Shown piece by piece: positions 31,570 through 44,479 of a stretch of DNA of 64,000 nt. The stretch's first letter is position 1. Each line of letters starts with the position of its first letter. The notes beneath the pieces are model-generated. The model had not been told where the DNA came from. It was given only the letters and a program-made list of their open reading frames with translations, and did not search any database. Source of the stretch: Tubulanus polymorphus (lineage: Eukaryota; Nemertea; Palaeonemertea; Tubulaniformes; Tubulanidae). Both the position numbers and the translations under genes were made by a program. The stretch is from positions 14,994,485 through 15,058,484 of the forward strand of contig NC_134027.1 in the NCBI RefSeq assembly GCF_964204645.1, in the 5' to 3' direction.

Positions 31570-32300
31570 AATAAACTAATAAACAAAGCCTCGAATGCCC
31601 CTGGCCTGAAATTCACCGCCATGTAAAGTTACAGGGTTTGTGGTAAATGAGTTAAGAAATATCATGGCCACAATTATTTCTATAAGAATGATATTAGAGA
31701 ACATGTGTACAAAGTGTAAATAATTTAACAGATGCAGCCTCTAGGTTAATTTCCCCTGATGGCCATAGTTTGAATCGGTCAACAATTGCGGCCTGGAGTA
31801 ATAATTTGAATCGAATCGACCCAATTTTACAAAGGGTTCTGGCCCAAGTGATACCCTACTTGTGTACCAAGTTTGAAAGTAATCGGTCAACAATTGCGGC
31901 CACTAGGCTATTAAGGCAATTTTTCATGCCGGCCCCTGGTGACCATTATTCGAATCGAATTGACCCAATGTTATATAGGATTCGGGGCCAAGTGATACCC
32001 CACTTGTGTACCAGGTTTGAAATGAATCGGTCAACAATTGCGGCCTCTAGGCTGTTATCGTTTTTCATGTTGGCCCCCTGGTGGCCATAATTTTAATCGA
32101 ATCGACCCAATTTTGAATAGAGTTCTGGTCCTAGTGATATCTTACTTGTGTACCAAGTTTGAAAATAATCCGTAAAAAATTGCGGCCTCTAGGCTATAAA
32201 CCGTCGCTTGCAGCGGCGGCCGCAACGTACTCAGACAGGGTAAATCTATATACCCCGTCTCAACTAAAGTTGAGCCGGGGCACAAAAAGTTTATCGACTG
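31570..32300 (+). repeat. Satellite core with GGCCCCTGGTGACC boxes and terminal palindrome
   Basis: TCGGTCAACAATTGCGGCC recurs near 31775, 31882 and 32028, with boxes GGCCCCTGGTGACC (31930) and GGCCCCCTGGTGGCCA (32072). The element ends in a palindrome around CTCAACTAAAGTTGAG near 32258-32280 flanked by CCCC/GGGG. Confidence 0.7.
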
Positions 32301-32759
32301 ACATGGTTTTTAATAGTTTCAGATAGGATTGTTTTTAGTAGGCAAGCATAGGCTAAGTGGGCTAAGCTTAAAAGCAATGTGACTCAAGCATCGTTGTTGT
32401 ATGCAGCAGGCGCTACCTACACCACGGCAGGCGCGACCTACACCATAGCGCGCGTTATTTATTATTGATACACGCTTGATAAATACACTCGGTAAAAGGG
32501 AGAGTATAAGGCAATATTGCCGACGCAACTGTACTGGACGTGCACTTCTCACTGTGCCACAGTAATCAAACTAATATAGATAACCAAGCTCTAAAACAGA
32601 TCGCTATGCGAACGTCCATAAAATAACTTCAATTAATGACAATAAAACAAGTATTCCAATCGTGCATATATCAGACTATCACTAAAAATTCGATGCTCTC
32701 AATCAATCAGCCTTGTTGGGAACAAGGAAGTAAATTGCCGCATTTTAAACCAACATTTC

Positions 32760-33430
32760 AAAATTAGAACAAGAAACGAAATTCTTAATATGGACTTTCC
32801 TTAATTTACATGAGTGTACGTATGTTTAATCAGCATCAAAATTCAATATTGTTAATCTAGATTAGAGATTATAAGCAAAACAATTGAAAAATAGAGTAAA
32901 CTTTTGATTTAATTCAAACGATGGGAGAAGACTGACTTTTGACAGATAATTAGATTGAAAATAAGGACGTCAAAAAATGTCTTTTCGAATCATGAATGGA
33001 AACGCATAGGCCTATTTATCTTTGGCATGAAGTTTTTGGCAGAATTTCAGAGAATCCGTGCTCCAAGTAATCAAAAAAGCCTAAGATGTCCCCCTTGATT
33101 GACTCCAGAAGTTTTCATGAAAATCTCTTTATTGATACGATCTCCATCACACACAACTGCATGCCGATTCATCATGAATGAACATGGTAGCGGGTTTTCC
33201 CCACTGACTCAAATAGACACTCTCCACGTCCATGGTGTGACGATTTCTAGACACTATGCACGAAGTTTGTTAGACAATTTATTTTCGTAAATTGAACAAT
33301 TTCCAAGATTCACTCCCCTCTTTCCCAATTTTACTGCCCTTTTCACAGCCGGCCGCGACAAAACCTGGCAGTTGAATCATTTGCAGTTTCCAAGAAAACT
33401 CTAACTAGGCCACACACGAGGCACACTTTT
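32760..33430 (+). repeat. Dispersed repeat family B, copy 3
   Basis: Matches 16420-17110, including TTTTTGGCAGAATTTCAGAG, TGATTCATCATGAATGA and GGGTTTTCCCCACTGACTC. The 3' block with the short open frame is absent; it gives way to the satellite at 33431. Confidence 0.65.
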
Positions 33431-33890
33431 TACAGATGGCTGCTCTGGCAGCCATATTTAATGGCCGAAATTCTCTATTTTCAATAGGGGTAGACATCTC
33501 ACCTACCCCAATCCTAACACAAAGATTCATGGAAACCTATCAAGAATTGTAGGCTTTATTGCACGAAAATAAATTCAAAATGGCGGCCCTGGTGGCCATA
33601 TTTGATGGCGGATAACCTCTATTTTCAAAAGGGGTGGACATCTCACCCGCCCCAATCTATGATGGTTGCCCTGGCGATCATGTTTGATGGTTGATAACCT
33701 CCATTTCAAATAGGGGTGAACAACTTACCTGCCCCTATGCTTATACCATGTTTCATGGAAATATTTGAATTATAGGCTGCATTGTGCTAAATAATAAAAC
33801 TCAACATGGCTGCCGGGGCAGCCATATTTGATTACCGACTACCTCCATTTTCGATAGGGAAAATGCATTGAGTTTTTGCACATTTTTCCC
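33431..33890 (+). repeat. Satellite core with CCTGGTGGCCATATTTGATG boxes
   Basis: Four imperfect monomers carry ATGGC(T/G)GC(C/T)(C/G)(T/G)GG(C/T)(A/G)GCCATATTT followed by CTCTATTTTCAATAGGGGT. A fragment of the same satellite is at 53806-53880. Confidence 0.65.
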
Positions 33891-34071
33891 AGTAATTCGA
33901 GCTTAAGAGCTGATGGACAAAACCTTCCATATTAATACCAATCTCTACTTCCCTCCTAATAACAGAATATGAGCTGTGTATATCCAGTGGTTACAATTTG
34001 TGACACCAAGAACAGAAAGTTACTCTCACAAGCATTCTATAAGGATCAACATCGTTGATGCTAAAAATTTA

Positions 34072-34262
34072 GACAAGAGCCCAAAGAGGCACTATGGCCA
34101 GCCTGTCAGCTTTTCATAAAATTGCAAATGGATGCATTCACTGGATTATATTTGACAAAATAAAACTCCCAGCTCAGAGACAATAGTTTACACAATACAT
34201 GTTTTCATAAGTAGCATAGACAGCGACTGGAGCTGACAGGAACAAATACCTCAGATAAATCT
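34072..34262 (+). repeat. Repeat D (left flank of helentron-like elements), copy
   Basis: Begins ACAAGAGCCCAAAGAGGCAC and ends GGAACAAATACCTCAG; near-identical to 39249-39440 and related to the left flank at 27377. No tandem core follows here. Confidence 0.7.
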
Positions 34263-34403
34263 TTTCCCTTGGTCTTATTGATTTGGATGTGGAATAGAAT
34301 TGAATTTTCTGAAATTTGTTCAATAAAACAAAATTGAATTGGATTGGATGTTTTATTTGTTCAATAAAGTAAAATTGAATTGGAATTGATGTGATATTTT
34401 TTG

Positions 34404-34533
34404 CAGAATGAAAATTGATTGAATTTGCAGTTTGAGCACATGGTTAATTAGCATATCAAGGTCATCCATCCGATTTGAGAAAAAGCTATTTATCCCGGAC
34501 TTTGCACAATTGTCAATGACATTTTCTGTAGTG
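34404..34533 (+). repeat. Family A copy, 5' half, split by the LTR insertion
   Basis: Continuous with 38664-39072 after removing the insertion; compare 28472-28750. Confidence 0.75.
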
Positions 34534-34985
34534 TGTTACGGATGAAACTCCAGGGCCGAAGTACCCAATTCCTTTTCGGATCCAAGCTCCAGGGTCGAAC
34601 AACACCCATAAAACTAACGACGACACCAGACGTATAATATTACAACGTCAAGCATTTATTAAAGTACTGTGGCTGGGACTGACTGTGGTCAGTAAACATA
34701 TATTCATATAATATAATAATAATAATAATCTTTATTTTTCGAAGAAATTATAACATATAATATAAGTATATTAATACAAAGTACAAAGTAACTTTAATTA
34801 TTAAATGTCATAATATCAATGAAAGGTGCCCACGAGAAGCAAAGTTGCTTGTAATTATGGGTCACCTAACACACACAGACACACGCAGACACTCTCTCTC
34901 TCTCTCAAACACACACACACATATAGTATTTGTAAATGTAGTCACATTAAACAGTAGGATAAAAATTTAGTAACGGTTAATTATG

Positions 34986-37979
34986 TCAATTTTGAATTTG
35001 TTTTTTTAACTGCAAAACTGATTTTGATGATTTAAGGTGTTTACCAAGATTCTGCCAGGTGGCGGGAATTGAACAACGGAAGCTTCTATTAATTATACTT
35101 TTAGTATGTTGAGGTATACGAGGGTAATTGCGTTGGCGAGTATAGTAGTTATGGTTATAAGAATTTTTTTTTAAAATATCATTAATTGTTAAAGGAATTA
35201 GATTTTTAGAAAGCAGATGTCCAAATTTCGCAGCTTCAAGCTGGATCATATCTTCAAATTTTATGACATTGAATTTTTTAAATAATAGATTAGTTGGGCT
35301 ATTGTATTTAGCCTTAGCTATAATCCTGATTGCTTTTTTCTGCAGTTTGAAAATCCTATTCTGGTTAAATTTTGAAATTAACGATCCCCAAATTATCAGA
35401 CAATAGTTTATGTGACAATATATATAGCGATTATACAGCATTTTCAGAGTAAAGCATGGTACAAAATGTTTAAGAGAATTCATCAAATAAATATGTTTAG
35501 CTATTTTTTTGCAAATTGAGTTTACATGCGCGTTAAAATTTAAATGCTCATCAATTTCAAGACCAAGAAAGGTAACTGAGTGTGATAAGTTGATCTGGTA
35601 ATCATTTATTTTTATGAAGTTTTGATGGGCTGCTTTTTTAGCATTTTTAGGCTTAAAGAGGACGAGTTTAGTTTTACCTAGGTTTAATGTAAGATTGTTT
35701 GCAGAGAACCAACTATATAGAGTTTTCAAATCATGTGTAAGGTCTTTAAATAATTTCGTGAGTGATTTACCAGTGACGAATATATCAGTGTCATCCGCAA
35801 ATAAAATTGGTTTACACTTTTTCAAACAGAGATACATATCGTTGGTATAAATTAAAAACAAAAGAGGTCCTAGTACAGAGCCTTGCGGAATTCCGTAATT
35901 AAGTGGGTAGACAATAGATTCTGTATTGTCAAATTTTACATACATTTCCCTATTATTTAAATAACTTTCAAACCAGGCTAGTGCCTGTCCCCTTATACCA
36001 TAGGTATAAAGTTTTTTCATTAGAATATTAAGATCAAGACAATCAAATGCTTTACTAAGATCTAGGAAAGCTGCTAGTGTATAACAATTAGTTTCAAACC
36101 CATTAATAATATTGCCAACTAACTCCATAGTAGCATGGCAAGTTGAATGCTCTGGCCTAAAGCCATATTGGCTATTGTACAGAATTGAGTATTTGACTAG
36201 ATAGTTATATAGTCTTTTGTGTACGACCTTCTCCAAAAGCTTTGATACACAAGGTAATAACAATATGGGTCGATAGTTCGAAAATTCTCGATTATCGTCC
36301 TTTTTAAATAATGGAGTTACACAAGCTAATTTAAAATCTTCTGGAACAATACCAGATTCTGAAGACTTGTTAAAAATATCTGCTAGTGGTTTAGATATGT
36401 AAGAACAAATATTCTTCAATAATAAATTATTAATAGAGTCATGTTCAGCAGACTGTTTAGGTTCTAACAACGAGATCAATTTACGTACTTCAATTTCATC
36501 CGTCGGAAACATGTAGAAATTATTGTTCAGGTCTTTTGGCATAAATTTATCAAACTGATCATTATTATTCGACATATCTTTAGAAAGTTTACTTCCAATA
36601 GTACTAAAGTATTTACAGAAACCATTACTTATACGTTGTCTGTCATTGCAGGGTTTACCATTTATATTAAAGTTATCGGGTACACAATTCTTATTGGGGG
36701 TTTTCACTATAATTTCTTTCATTGTTATCCATAATCTACGGCTATTTCTATTAAATTTCAGTAATTTGGAGCTATAAAATTGTTGCTTGGCTTTTCTCTT
36801 GGCGGAGTTGTAAACATTACGATATACAATATAAGATTTAAAACGGGGGTGACTTTCGTCAAGACCTATTACAGATTTATATAATGCATTACATTTATGT
36901 GACGAATTAATAAGTCTCGGGGTCATCCATACCTCTCGGGCATTTACATTATGATTTCGTACACTCTGTTTCGGAGCGTAGAAGTCGATTATACCAATCA
37001 ATGTTTTATTAAAATACATATATGCATCGTTACTGTTTAAACTGTGTAATGGTGACCAGTCAACAGTTGTTAGCGCACGTTTAATAAAATTCAAGTTTCT
37101 TTCAGTAAGATTTCTCTTCATAAAAGTCTCATGTTTTTTGTACAACATATTTTTTTCGATAGATGTAAGGCATGGTAGATGGTCTGACATATGGGCCAAT
37201 AATATTGCTGAAGAAATTTTCCCCTTTATGTCTGTATCAACGTAGACATTATCTATAAGGGTTGCGGTAGTCGAGGTTATCCGCGTAGGTCTTAAAATGG
37301 TTGGATATAAACCATTAGTTAAATTTAAATCAAAAAATTTAGCAGTGTTAGCGTGGTTATCCATCTTGAGATAATCGAGATTTTGATCAGTACCGATTAT
37401 AATTTTTTTGTTTTCTTTTTTGATATTTTCTATGCAGTTTTGATAGTCTTTAATAAACTGGTCTTCACTGGTTCCAGGAATTCTGTATATTTCTCCCACT
37501 ATGATATTATCATCCAATTCTACAAAGCAAGATTCGAATTGGCCAGTTTTAAAAATTCTGAGGTCTTTTCTTTCTACAAATTTTAAATCCTCACGTACAT
37601 AGATGGCGACACCTCCTCCTGTGGTGGTTGTTCAGTGCTCTTCTATGGGTTTATGATAACCTGGTATATTAATTTTGCCTACATTATCATCCGTAATCAA
37701 AGTTTCACACAACAAGATTAAATGTAGTTTACAGCCTTGGTTTTCTAGTAAATATATTAAATTCCTCAAGTCAGTAAGCTTACTATTGACACTATGGATA
37801 TTTAGTTGTAAAATATTCAGTCTATCATGTGTGAAATTAAATTCACTCGAAACTTTATTTACATCAAGATACGGAAAGTGATTATTTAAAGGATTTTCAT
37901 CCGATTCATCAAAAAAATTGTTAGGGTCATTTTGTATGACCTTCAGTCGGTCACTTATATCAATACTACCGAGACACAT
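34986..37979 (-). pseudogene. LINE ORF2: endonuclease and reverse transcriptase, one in-frame stop
   Basis: One frame of 998 codons is interrupted only by a TGA at 37632-37634, a position compatible with CpG decay. The N-terminal part is an apurinic-type endonuclease (NILQLNIHSVNSKL near 37800, LILLCETLIT, GTDQN, TLIDNVY, and SDHLPC near 37170). The reverse transcriptase follows, with YGFRPEHSTCHA, LDLSKAFDCLD, YGIPQGSVLGPLLF and the FADD active site (near 35790). A C-terminal region typical of CR1/L2 elements ends in NRSFRCSIPATWQNLGK. A single lesion in 3 kb indicates a young insertion. The enzyme would copy the LINE RNA at a nicked target site. Confidence 0.93.
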
Positions 37980-38010
37980 TTATGGTCTGAGGTGTCACAA
38001 ACCAAGCCAC

Positions 38011-38520
38011 CTAAATGTCGTTATTAATGTTCGGCTTTTTTGTCTGTTTTTCAGCAGACGGAGGCGTTTCAGACACTGAACGCTGTTTTCGTTTTGAACC
38101 AGCAACCGGCGTAAACGGAGGTTCGATAGTTTCTTTGTTATTATATCGAACAGCTTCGATGAATTGCTGCACTAAAGCTGCCTTGCCCTGGTCATTTAAG
38201 TGTATACCGGTTTTGTCACTCATCAGGTAGTACCGATCGCGGGTACCACCTGAAGGCTGGAAGACGTTATCATTGTTGATGTAAACCATACTGTTTGTTA
38301 CATAGTTTACTGCAATATGTATTTACCGTATTTACAGCCGTATTAAATTCCTTAACAGCAGCCGGATTTCCTGTTTTGGGAATTATGCTCGACAGGTATA
38401 TCTTTGCATTGTCAAAATGTTCATTAACTTTGGCCAATGCTTCGGACACGTTCAACTTAATAATATCTGAATCGGATTTATGACGGTTAACGTCGTTAGT
38501 GCCTAAGTGCAGGTACAGTT
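38011..38520 (-). pseudogene. LINE ORF1 fragment with SGNH-esterase motifs, frameshifted
   Basis: The frame enters at the truncated 5' end with LYLHLGTNDVNRH (near 38480-38515), which has the GTND block of SGNH hydrolases, and after a frameshift near 38290 continues with DKTGIHLNDQGKAALVQ (Asp/His block) and a basic C terminus, ending at 38011. Esterase-type ORF1 proteins occur in CR1 and some L2 LINEs. It lies just upstream of ORF2 in the same orientation, with a short gap. Confidence 0.75.
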
Positions 38521-38663
38521 TATAGGGGTATATAGGTACAGTTTATAGGGGTAAGTCAAGTATAAACACTGAATGATTCACACTGAACAGACTGAAGTCA
38601 GTATACCATATAAACACTATACATACAGTAACTATACAATAACTGTAACACAACTGGGTAACA

Positions 38664-39072
38664 AGTGCAAATAAAAATATTCCTCCCTCAAACCAAATCA
38701 ACTGTAGACTTCACAGAAATCGATCTTGAAATACAATTTTAGATCTTAAAATAAAACCCGGAAGTAAAACAGTAGACGATACCGCGGGTTCCTGTGAACA
38801 CCTGCTGATCTCGGCGCCTAAGCCAATCATAGAGGAGTCTTTGCTTTCTGATTGGCTTTGTAAAACAGATATTTTTGCGATCAGATTTTCGTGAAAAATC
38901 TCATATAAATTTTAACTTCATAGGGTTTGGAGGAAGGATAATGCTCTAATGAATGATGTGTTTGAATATATGCTCAGTTGCGTAGTCAAAGAGCCTTTGC
39001 TCTCGAAACCATGTCATTTAAATTCACTAAATTTGTATAGTAATAGGCTCAGCCTACCGCTGGCCTAAAAAT
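38664..39072 (+). repeat. Family A copy, 3' half
   Basis: Continues the copy broken at 34533. Contains GATACCGCGGGTTC, CTTTCTGATTGGCTTTGTAA and the 3' block AGGCTCAGCCTACCGCTGGC. Confidence 0.75.
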
Positions 39073-39248
39073 CAGGAGCCCTTTTAAAATCTAGGTTATT
39101 TTGTACGATATTGGCTAAATATGGTCACTAATGTGTCAAATCAGCCTCTCTTATTATGAACACAGTCCAATAAGAAACTGGAAAATAAATTTACTCATTT
39201 TTGGAAACTGGAAATCAATAGGCAAAATTGCAAATCAAAAAAATTTAG

Positions 39249-39440
39249 ACAAGAGCCCAAAGAGGCACTATGGCCAGCCTGTCAGCTTTTCATAAAATTG
39301 CAAATGAATGCATTCACTGGGTTATATTTGACAAAATAAGACTCCCAGCTCAGAGACAATAATTTACACAATACAATCATGTTTTCATATGTAGCATAGA
39401 CAGCGACTGGAGCTGATAGGAACAAATACCTCAGATAAAT
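39249..39440 (+). repeat. Repeat D, copy
   Basis: Near-identical to 34072-34262. Confidence 0.7.
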
Positions 39441-39445
39441 CATTT

Positions 39446-39600
39446 CCCGGGATAATGCTCTAATGAATGATGTTTGAATATATGCTCAGTTGCACAGTCA
39501 AAGAGCCTTTGCTCTCGAAACCATGTCATTTATATTCACTCAATTTGTATAGTAATAGGCTCAGCCTACAGCTGGCCAAAAAATCAGGAGCCCTTTTATA
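39446..39600 (+). repeat. Family A, 3' fragment
   Basis: Starts at GGATAATGCTCTAATGAATG; together with 39600-39690 it nearly repeats 38935-39180, so a local duplication of repeat A plus flank is likely. Confidence 0.65.
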
Positions 39601-39786
39601 ATCTAGGTTATTTTGTACGATATTGACTAAATATGGTCACTGATGTGTCAAATCAGCCTCTCTTATTATGAACACAGTCCACTAAGAAACTGGAAAAAAA
39701 ATTTACTCATTTTTGGAAACTGGAAAGCGATAGGCAAATTTGCAAATCAACATTGAGAAATTTTGAAAGGTAGGATAATAACACTG

Positions 39787-40457
39787 GACGTATCGGGCCC
39801 ACTCCGCGCGGATGCGCCACCGCGCGGGATTTACGCGAAGCAGCAAACACAAACATGGCCACTCTCTCAATTTTCAATGATAGAAATCGTGTGTGTATTT
39901 CAATTATTTCGGCTGTTAGGGTTTTAAGGCACAATATAAGTTGATGATGTGATATGGCGATGTTAATTAATGATAATTCCGCAGTGAAGCTAGTCACGAA
40001 CGGTGCCGATTGAGTGTACAGCTGGCAAAAACACTGAAATGTGCATAGTTGTGTAACTATTTGCAGTGAATTGCAGACGAAACATGAAGCCTTAACGGCC
40101 GTTTAAAAAAAAATTATACCAATCGCAATTGTAAAATAAAAATGAGATAGAACCTAAGTTAAAATTCTGGCCATTTCTAAAATGTTATTACAAATTTCTA
40201 GTCAGTGCCGAACGTTTAGTTTTCCAACAATAATGAGGGGTGGTAGGTAGTCATGCATTTCAAGTAATCATTTATTACACGTTACTTCCGTGTTGTTGAA
40301 AATCTCGCGAGTCCAGGACCAAACCCCAATTTGAACAATGCGATCTGTGTGCTGGCCACAAATGCACACAGATCACACTACACTACCCATTAAACACTCC
40401 AGTACCCACAGCTTTCATATATCCATCCAAATATTTAGAGTGTCTTTCTTCCTGGAT
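39787..40457 (-). repeat. Repeat family C, copy 2
   Basis: Reverse-oriented copy of 20229-20902 with the same outer ends. Confidence 0.8.
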
Positions 40458-40459
40458 CG

Positions 40460-41745
40460 TTTCAAATGAAATATATCTTACCGGAGATTCAGCATGTCGC
40501 AACACACTACCATTTTTTATTTCATAACGATTCTGAAAAATATATATCATTCAACATGTTACATAAATTCATCACCGTAAACAGATATCATTCACTATTT
40601 CATTTATCCAATCACCTCAATAAGCCAAATGAATATTTTATTCATTCTATTCTTTTAATGTGATTTACTTATGCGTAAACAACATGAATTTATTACAAAG
40701 ATTATGTCACAGTACCCCTCATGGTAACAAGTTTATCTCCTTTGATGCAGTCTCTCTTTTCACTAACATCCCTCCGGAACCTACTTTACATTTTATCAAA
40801 GGTAAACTGCCATTAGAATTGTTAACTGTCTCATTATTCTTTTAGAACCATATGCTAGAAGAGCCTATTTTCAATTTGATGGCATTTTCTTTGAGCAAAT
40901 TAACGATTTCGCTATGGACAACCTCCTTTTGCCCATTTTACATAAAACCATCAATCCATCAAACCTTTTCTTAGAACACATTGAATCTGTGATTTCATAT
41001 CTATATACTGGGTTCGTGCTTCTTCCATGGCTTATGTATGTCGATGACATTTAATGTTTAGTGTCAACTGATTTCAGCCTTGATTCTTTAAAGGCATTTC
41101 TTAATTCCCTTTATGCTTCCTTGAAGTTAACCTTGAGTGGAAAATGATGGAAAAATGCCTTTTTGGATGCTTCTTTCTCATACATAATTTCAATTAGAGA
41201 TCAAGTTTAGGTAGTAAACCTACTAATTGTGAATCCAACCAACATTTCCTTTCATTCACTCCAACTTATCTTAAAGTAGCCGTTTTTCAGGGTATTTTCC
41301 TTCAGCTCATAGGATTTGTGACAAAATCTTTCTAGACTATGAAATTTTACATATTCAAACCATTTCTAAAAAACTTGCATACTCGGAAAAGGATTTAGAG
41401 AAACCCTTCACAAAGCCAAAAAGTATTTTTCTCTCCTTCACAACCCCGTAATCCTCGCCTCGTCAAAGCCTCAAAACAAAATTATAGTCGCTTTTGTAGC
41501 TTGCCTGGATAAATTCTAACCTGTTGTTCGTTAATTAAATACCGACTTAATTTTCAAATATAACAATAAAACTTGTAATTATTGCTCCAATAACAATCTG
41601 AACCCCAATGTCTATTGTAGATGGAGTTAATAAAAATAATTGTTCTGATTATGACCTTTTCTGATGGGGAAACTGTGAGGAATCTTAAGGATCATCTTGA
41701 GGAACATAAACGCGATGTATTTAACTCTTAACTGGTCACGGTCGC
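40460..41745 (+). pseudogene. Second Penelope-like reverse transcriptase, heavily decayed
   Basis: Scattered frames show FISFDAVSLFTNIPPEPTLH (near 40717-40790), a FFEQINDFAMDN region, MYVDDI followed directly by a stop (near 41035-41055), FLNSLYA, and a C-terminal GETVRNLKDHLEEHKRDV stretch (near 41665-41725) that resembles the GIY-YIG nuclease tail. The order is that of a Penelope-like ORF, with many frameshifts and stops. It differs from the copy at 26101, so it is an older or separate lineage. Confidence 0.7.
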
Positions 41746-42433
41746 CGACTTCGAACATATGAACTCTCACGGTCAACATCGCCGATCGGCGACCCGTGTT
41801 TTTGAGCGGCTGATCTCCGTTTGCTTCAGTTATACAGGGAATCCCACTGCGGAAATGTCATAGACTTCCAGGTTTTTCTGGAGCGAATATCCATTCGTTC
41901 CTATCAAAAATTGACCATTTATCAATACAAACCAAATTTGAAATTGTGAAGATGATGGGCTTCAGCATTTTGGAGATATGATCACTTGGAAAAATTAGTA
42001 ACCTGGCTGAATTCTGGCACAGAATGACTTAAGTGTTAGGCCTAATCAAAATAGCTTAACTTGTTACTTTCCAGCAAGAGTTATTGCGTTTTAACTAAAT
42101 TCATGAACAATATTCAAACGTAGTGTCCAAATTATACCGAGGCTTTTTTCATTTTGATTGTTTCATGTGGCATCCATGTGAAGCTATCTGACACCTATAC
42201 TATACCACAAAACTATCATCTAATAACTGAAGTTGTTAGGCAAAATTCAAAATCATAACCTTTCAATTTCTTTACCAGATTTATAAGTGGTTGACATTGG
42301 CCTATATTTTTGAATTGAGTAAGTCCAAATTTCACTATCATATTCCCTAGGATCGATATGTGAGCGGACACATACGGGCATAATGATCAACCAATACACA
42401 GGATTCGTGCAGCTAAGAGATAACATAACTTAC
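41746..42433. other. ELMO intron 3, nothing recognised
   Basis: Noncoding; contains a short CG-rich inverted stretch near 41790 (CGCCGATCGGCGA). Confidence 0.4.
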
Positions 42434-42509
42434 CCGTTCAGTAATGTAATGCTGCTTATTGGTACCTTCAAACCTTAATGCATAATCATCAGGATCAGGT
42501 AACATCCAT
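42434..42509 (-). CDS. ELMO: ELMO exon 3
   Basis: A 76-base exon with a strong acceptor (CTTTCTTTTTTCAG) and GTAAGT donor. It encodes WMLPDPDDYALRFEGTNKQH and then YITER, aligning with the WSLANHEYFALQHADSSNFYITE segment of the ELMO RhoG-binding domain. The first base completes a codon begun by exon 2, and the exon ends in phase 0. Confidence 0.9.
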
Positions 42510-42674
42510 CTGAAAAAAGAAAGGTTCATATAAGCTATACATTTCATTCATTTTCAGGGCCGTCGGAACGGGGGCAGCAGCCGTCCCAGTATTAGTATTT
42601 CTCTATTATATTGGTACCAATGCATATTTTGTTACGACAATCAATTGTTAAGTTGTAGCTCATGACATTTTCTA

Positions 42675-42907
42675 TGTCGGGAATTCCTTGGTATCAAATT
42701 GAACGAGGAACTGACTCAGGTTTCAAACGATAGAAGATATTTATTTACAGCTATATACATACAGAATACGTCGGGACAGCTTGCGTGTCTCTTTCATACT
42801 AACGGTATTTTAAAACAGTTTCAGCCCTATTCAGCCTACAGTGACACTCACGTGATCATGTGATCATAGTAATAAACACACCGTGAAGTCGGCGTAAAAT
42901 GCCGACA
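42675..42907 (-). repeat. BEL/Pao 3' LTR
   Basis: A 233-bp unit bounded by TGTCGG and CCGACA (TG...CA). On the minus strand it follows the BEL/Pao integrase tail and a purine-rich GCCGGGAG just before its first base, as expected for a polypurine tract and 3' LTR. It includes an AATAAA near 42735 on that strand. Confidence 0.7.
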
Positions 42908-43624
42908 CTCCCGGCGCTACGAAAATATAAATGTTAGAGCAGTTAAGAAAAACAAATACAACACTTTCAAACTTATTTTCTAACACAATAGATCTCAATT
43001 TGAAAAAATACTTTTATACAAACAACAAATATGTAATATGTCAACGTAATACCAAACATAGTATTAAACAGTGTTAATGCATTATCATTAAATAATACCA
43101 GCATCGAATAGATTTTTTATTTTCTCTGATGCTTTTTTAGCCGATTCTCTTTGTGGTTTATTAGTCAAAACATTTCCTTCTAACCTGATGACCTCGGGGG
43201 AGACGACCTTCGCTGAAGCTGAAACTTCGAGAGGAAACAGCTTCGAAACTGGAAGTATTGTCAACCCATTCGATGTTCTTAGGCTAACTGATCTAACGAA
43301 ACCATCACTGCTTTGTTGTAAGTCAGTAATAACAGCTTACCTCCAACGAGGTCGAGGTAAAAATTCTGACTCGATTAGAACAATATCACCAATTTTCACA
43401 GATCGGCTGCGAACCCCTTTGTGTTTGTGAAATTTTCTCAAAGAAAGATACTCAGATTTCCATCTATCGTGATAATGTTCATCTAAATATGCACGAATCT
43501 TAGATTGACGAGCAAGTTTCGTACTCGTATTTTGTCTAATAGAGTCTGAATCCGAAAGTTCACCTTTTTCAACTTTTGGATATGGTAGAGATGTTATTGA
43601 CCGACCCTGAAATAACAACGCCGG
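42908..43624 (-). pseudogene. BEL/Pao pol C-terminal fragment (DUF5641-type)
   Basis: Minus-strand frame from 43618 shows LDEHYHDRWKSEYLSLRKFH and VKIGDIVLIESEFLPRPRWR, the C-terminal tail (DUF5641) that follows the integrase in BEL/Pao polyproteins. The frame is followed by about 300 bases with no stop-free coding and then the LTR. Everything upstream is lost at 43625, where a Penelope-like pseudo-LTR begins. Confidence 0.75.
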
Positions 43625-43905
43625 TTAGTTGTCGAATAAACACTATATTCCATGTATAATGTAGATAAATGAAGAAATCCCACACTTCTAATTTAAAATT
43701 ATACGATCAAATTTATTATTATGAAACCACAACGTTTCGGCTGTTGACTAATGGCCATCATCAGGTGGAATGACCAGAAAACCAAGTAACAAAGCATATA
43801 AACTCACAGGATCTAAAATAGAAGCAGTGTGTCAAAACTAAAGATAAACAGACCAAGCAATAAAACATCAAGGGGTACCGTAGAAACCACAGCAATTCTA
43901 AACAG
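43625..43905 (-). mobile_element. Penelope-like pseudo-LTR fragment
   Basis: Matches 25724-25995 from the same left boundary. Contains a hammerhead-like core at 43735-43764 (CTGATGA and GAAA with a weakened stem II). Ends abruptly at AAACAGTTCA where the palindrome starts. Confidence 0.75.
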
Positions 43906-44220
<315 letters not shown>

Positions 44221-44479
44221 AAAGCCTTTCATCTGGATCATCATAGTTATAGGCTCAGCCTACCAATTGCCTAAGAACACCTATTTATACAATATAATTA
44301 GACCTAGGTAATACCGATGTAAGATTCATGACACGGACAACAAGAAGAATGGACAGACGGATGTAAAGAAATGCCCGTCGGGGCTGATGTACCAAATTAG
44401 CTATGATTGGCCTAGAATCAAGTAAAGCAACCATTGACAACGCATCACATGAACATCCTCTGATTTGCAGCTAGACCAA

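Larger units (their letters stand above)
34712..38553 (-). mobile_element. CR1/L2-like LINE with esterase-type ORF1, 5'-truncated
   Basis: A minus-strand LINE containing the 3' part of ORF1, a nearly intact ORF2 and a 3' untranslated region ending AATAAAGATTATTATTATT near 34712-34735. The 3' region includes an AC/TC microsatellite at about 34866-34922. The 5' end stops inside ORF1 and shows a 19-bp duplication (38512-38530 and 38535-38553). It is inserted in the solo LTR. Confidence 0.85.
34534..38663 (-). mobile_element. Solo LTR with AGTG duplication, itself split by a LINE
   Basis: The insertion starts TGTTACGG and ends GGGTAACA, so it has TG...CA ends with a short inverted repeat, and AGTG is duplicated at 34530-34533 and 38664-38667. 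The intact target is visible at 28600. Without the LINE (about 34712-38553) the LTR would be roughly 300 bp. A minus-strand AATAAA near 34653 suggests minus orientation. No internal retroviral sequence remains. Confidence 0.75.
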
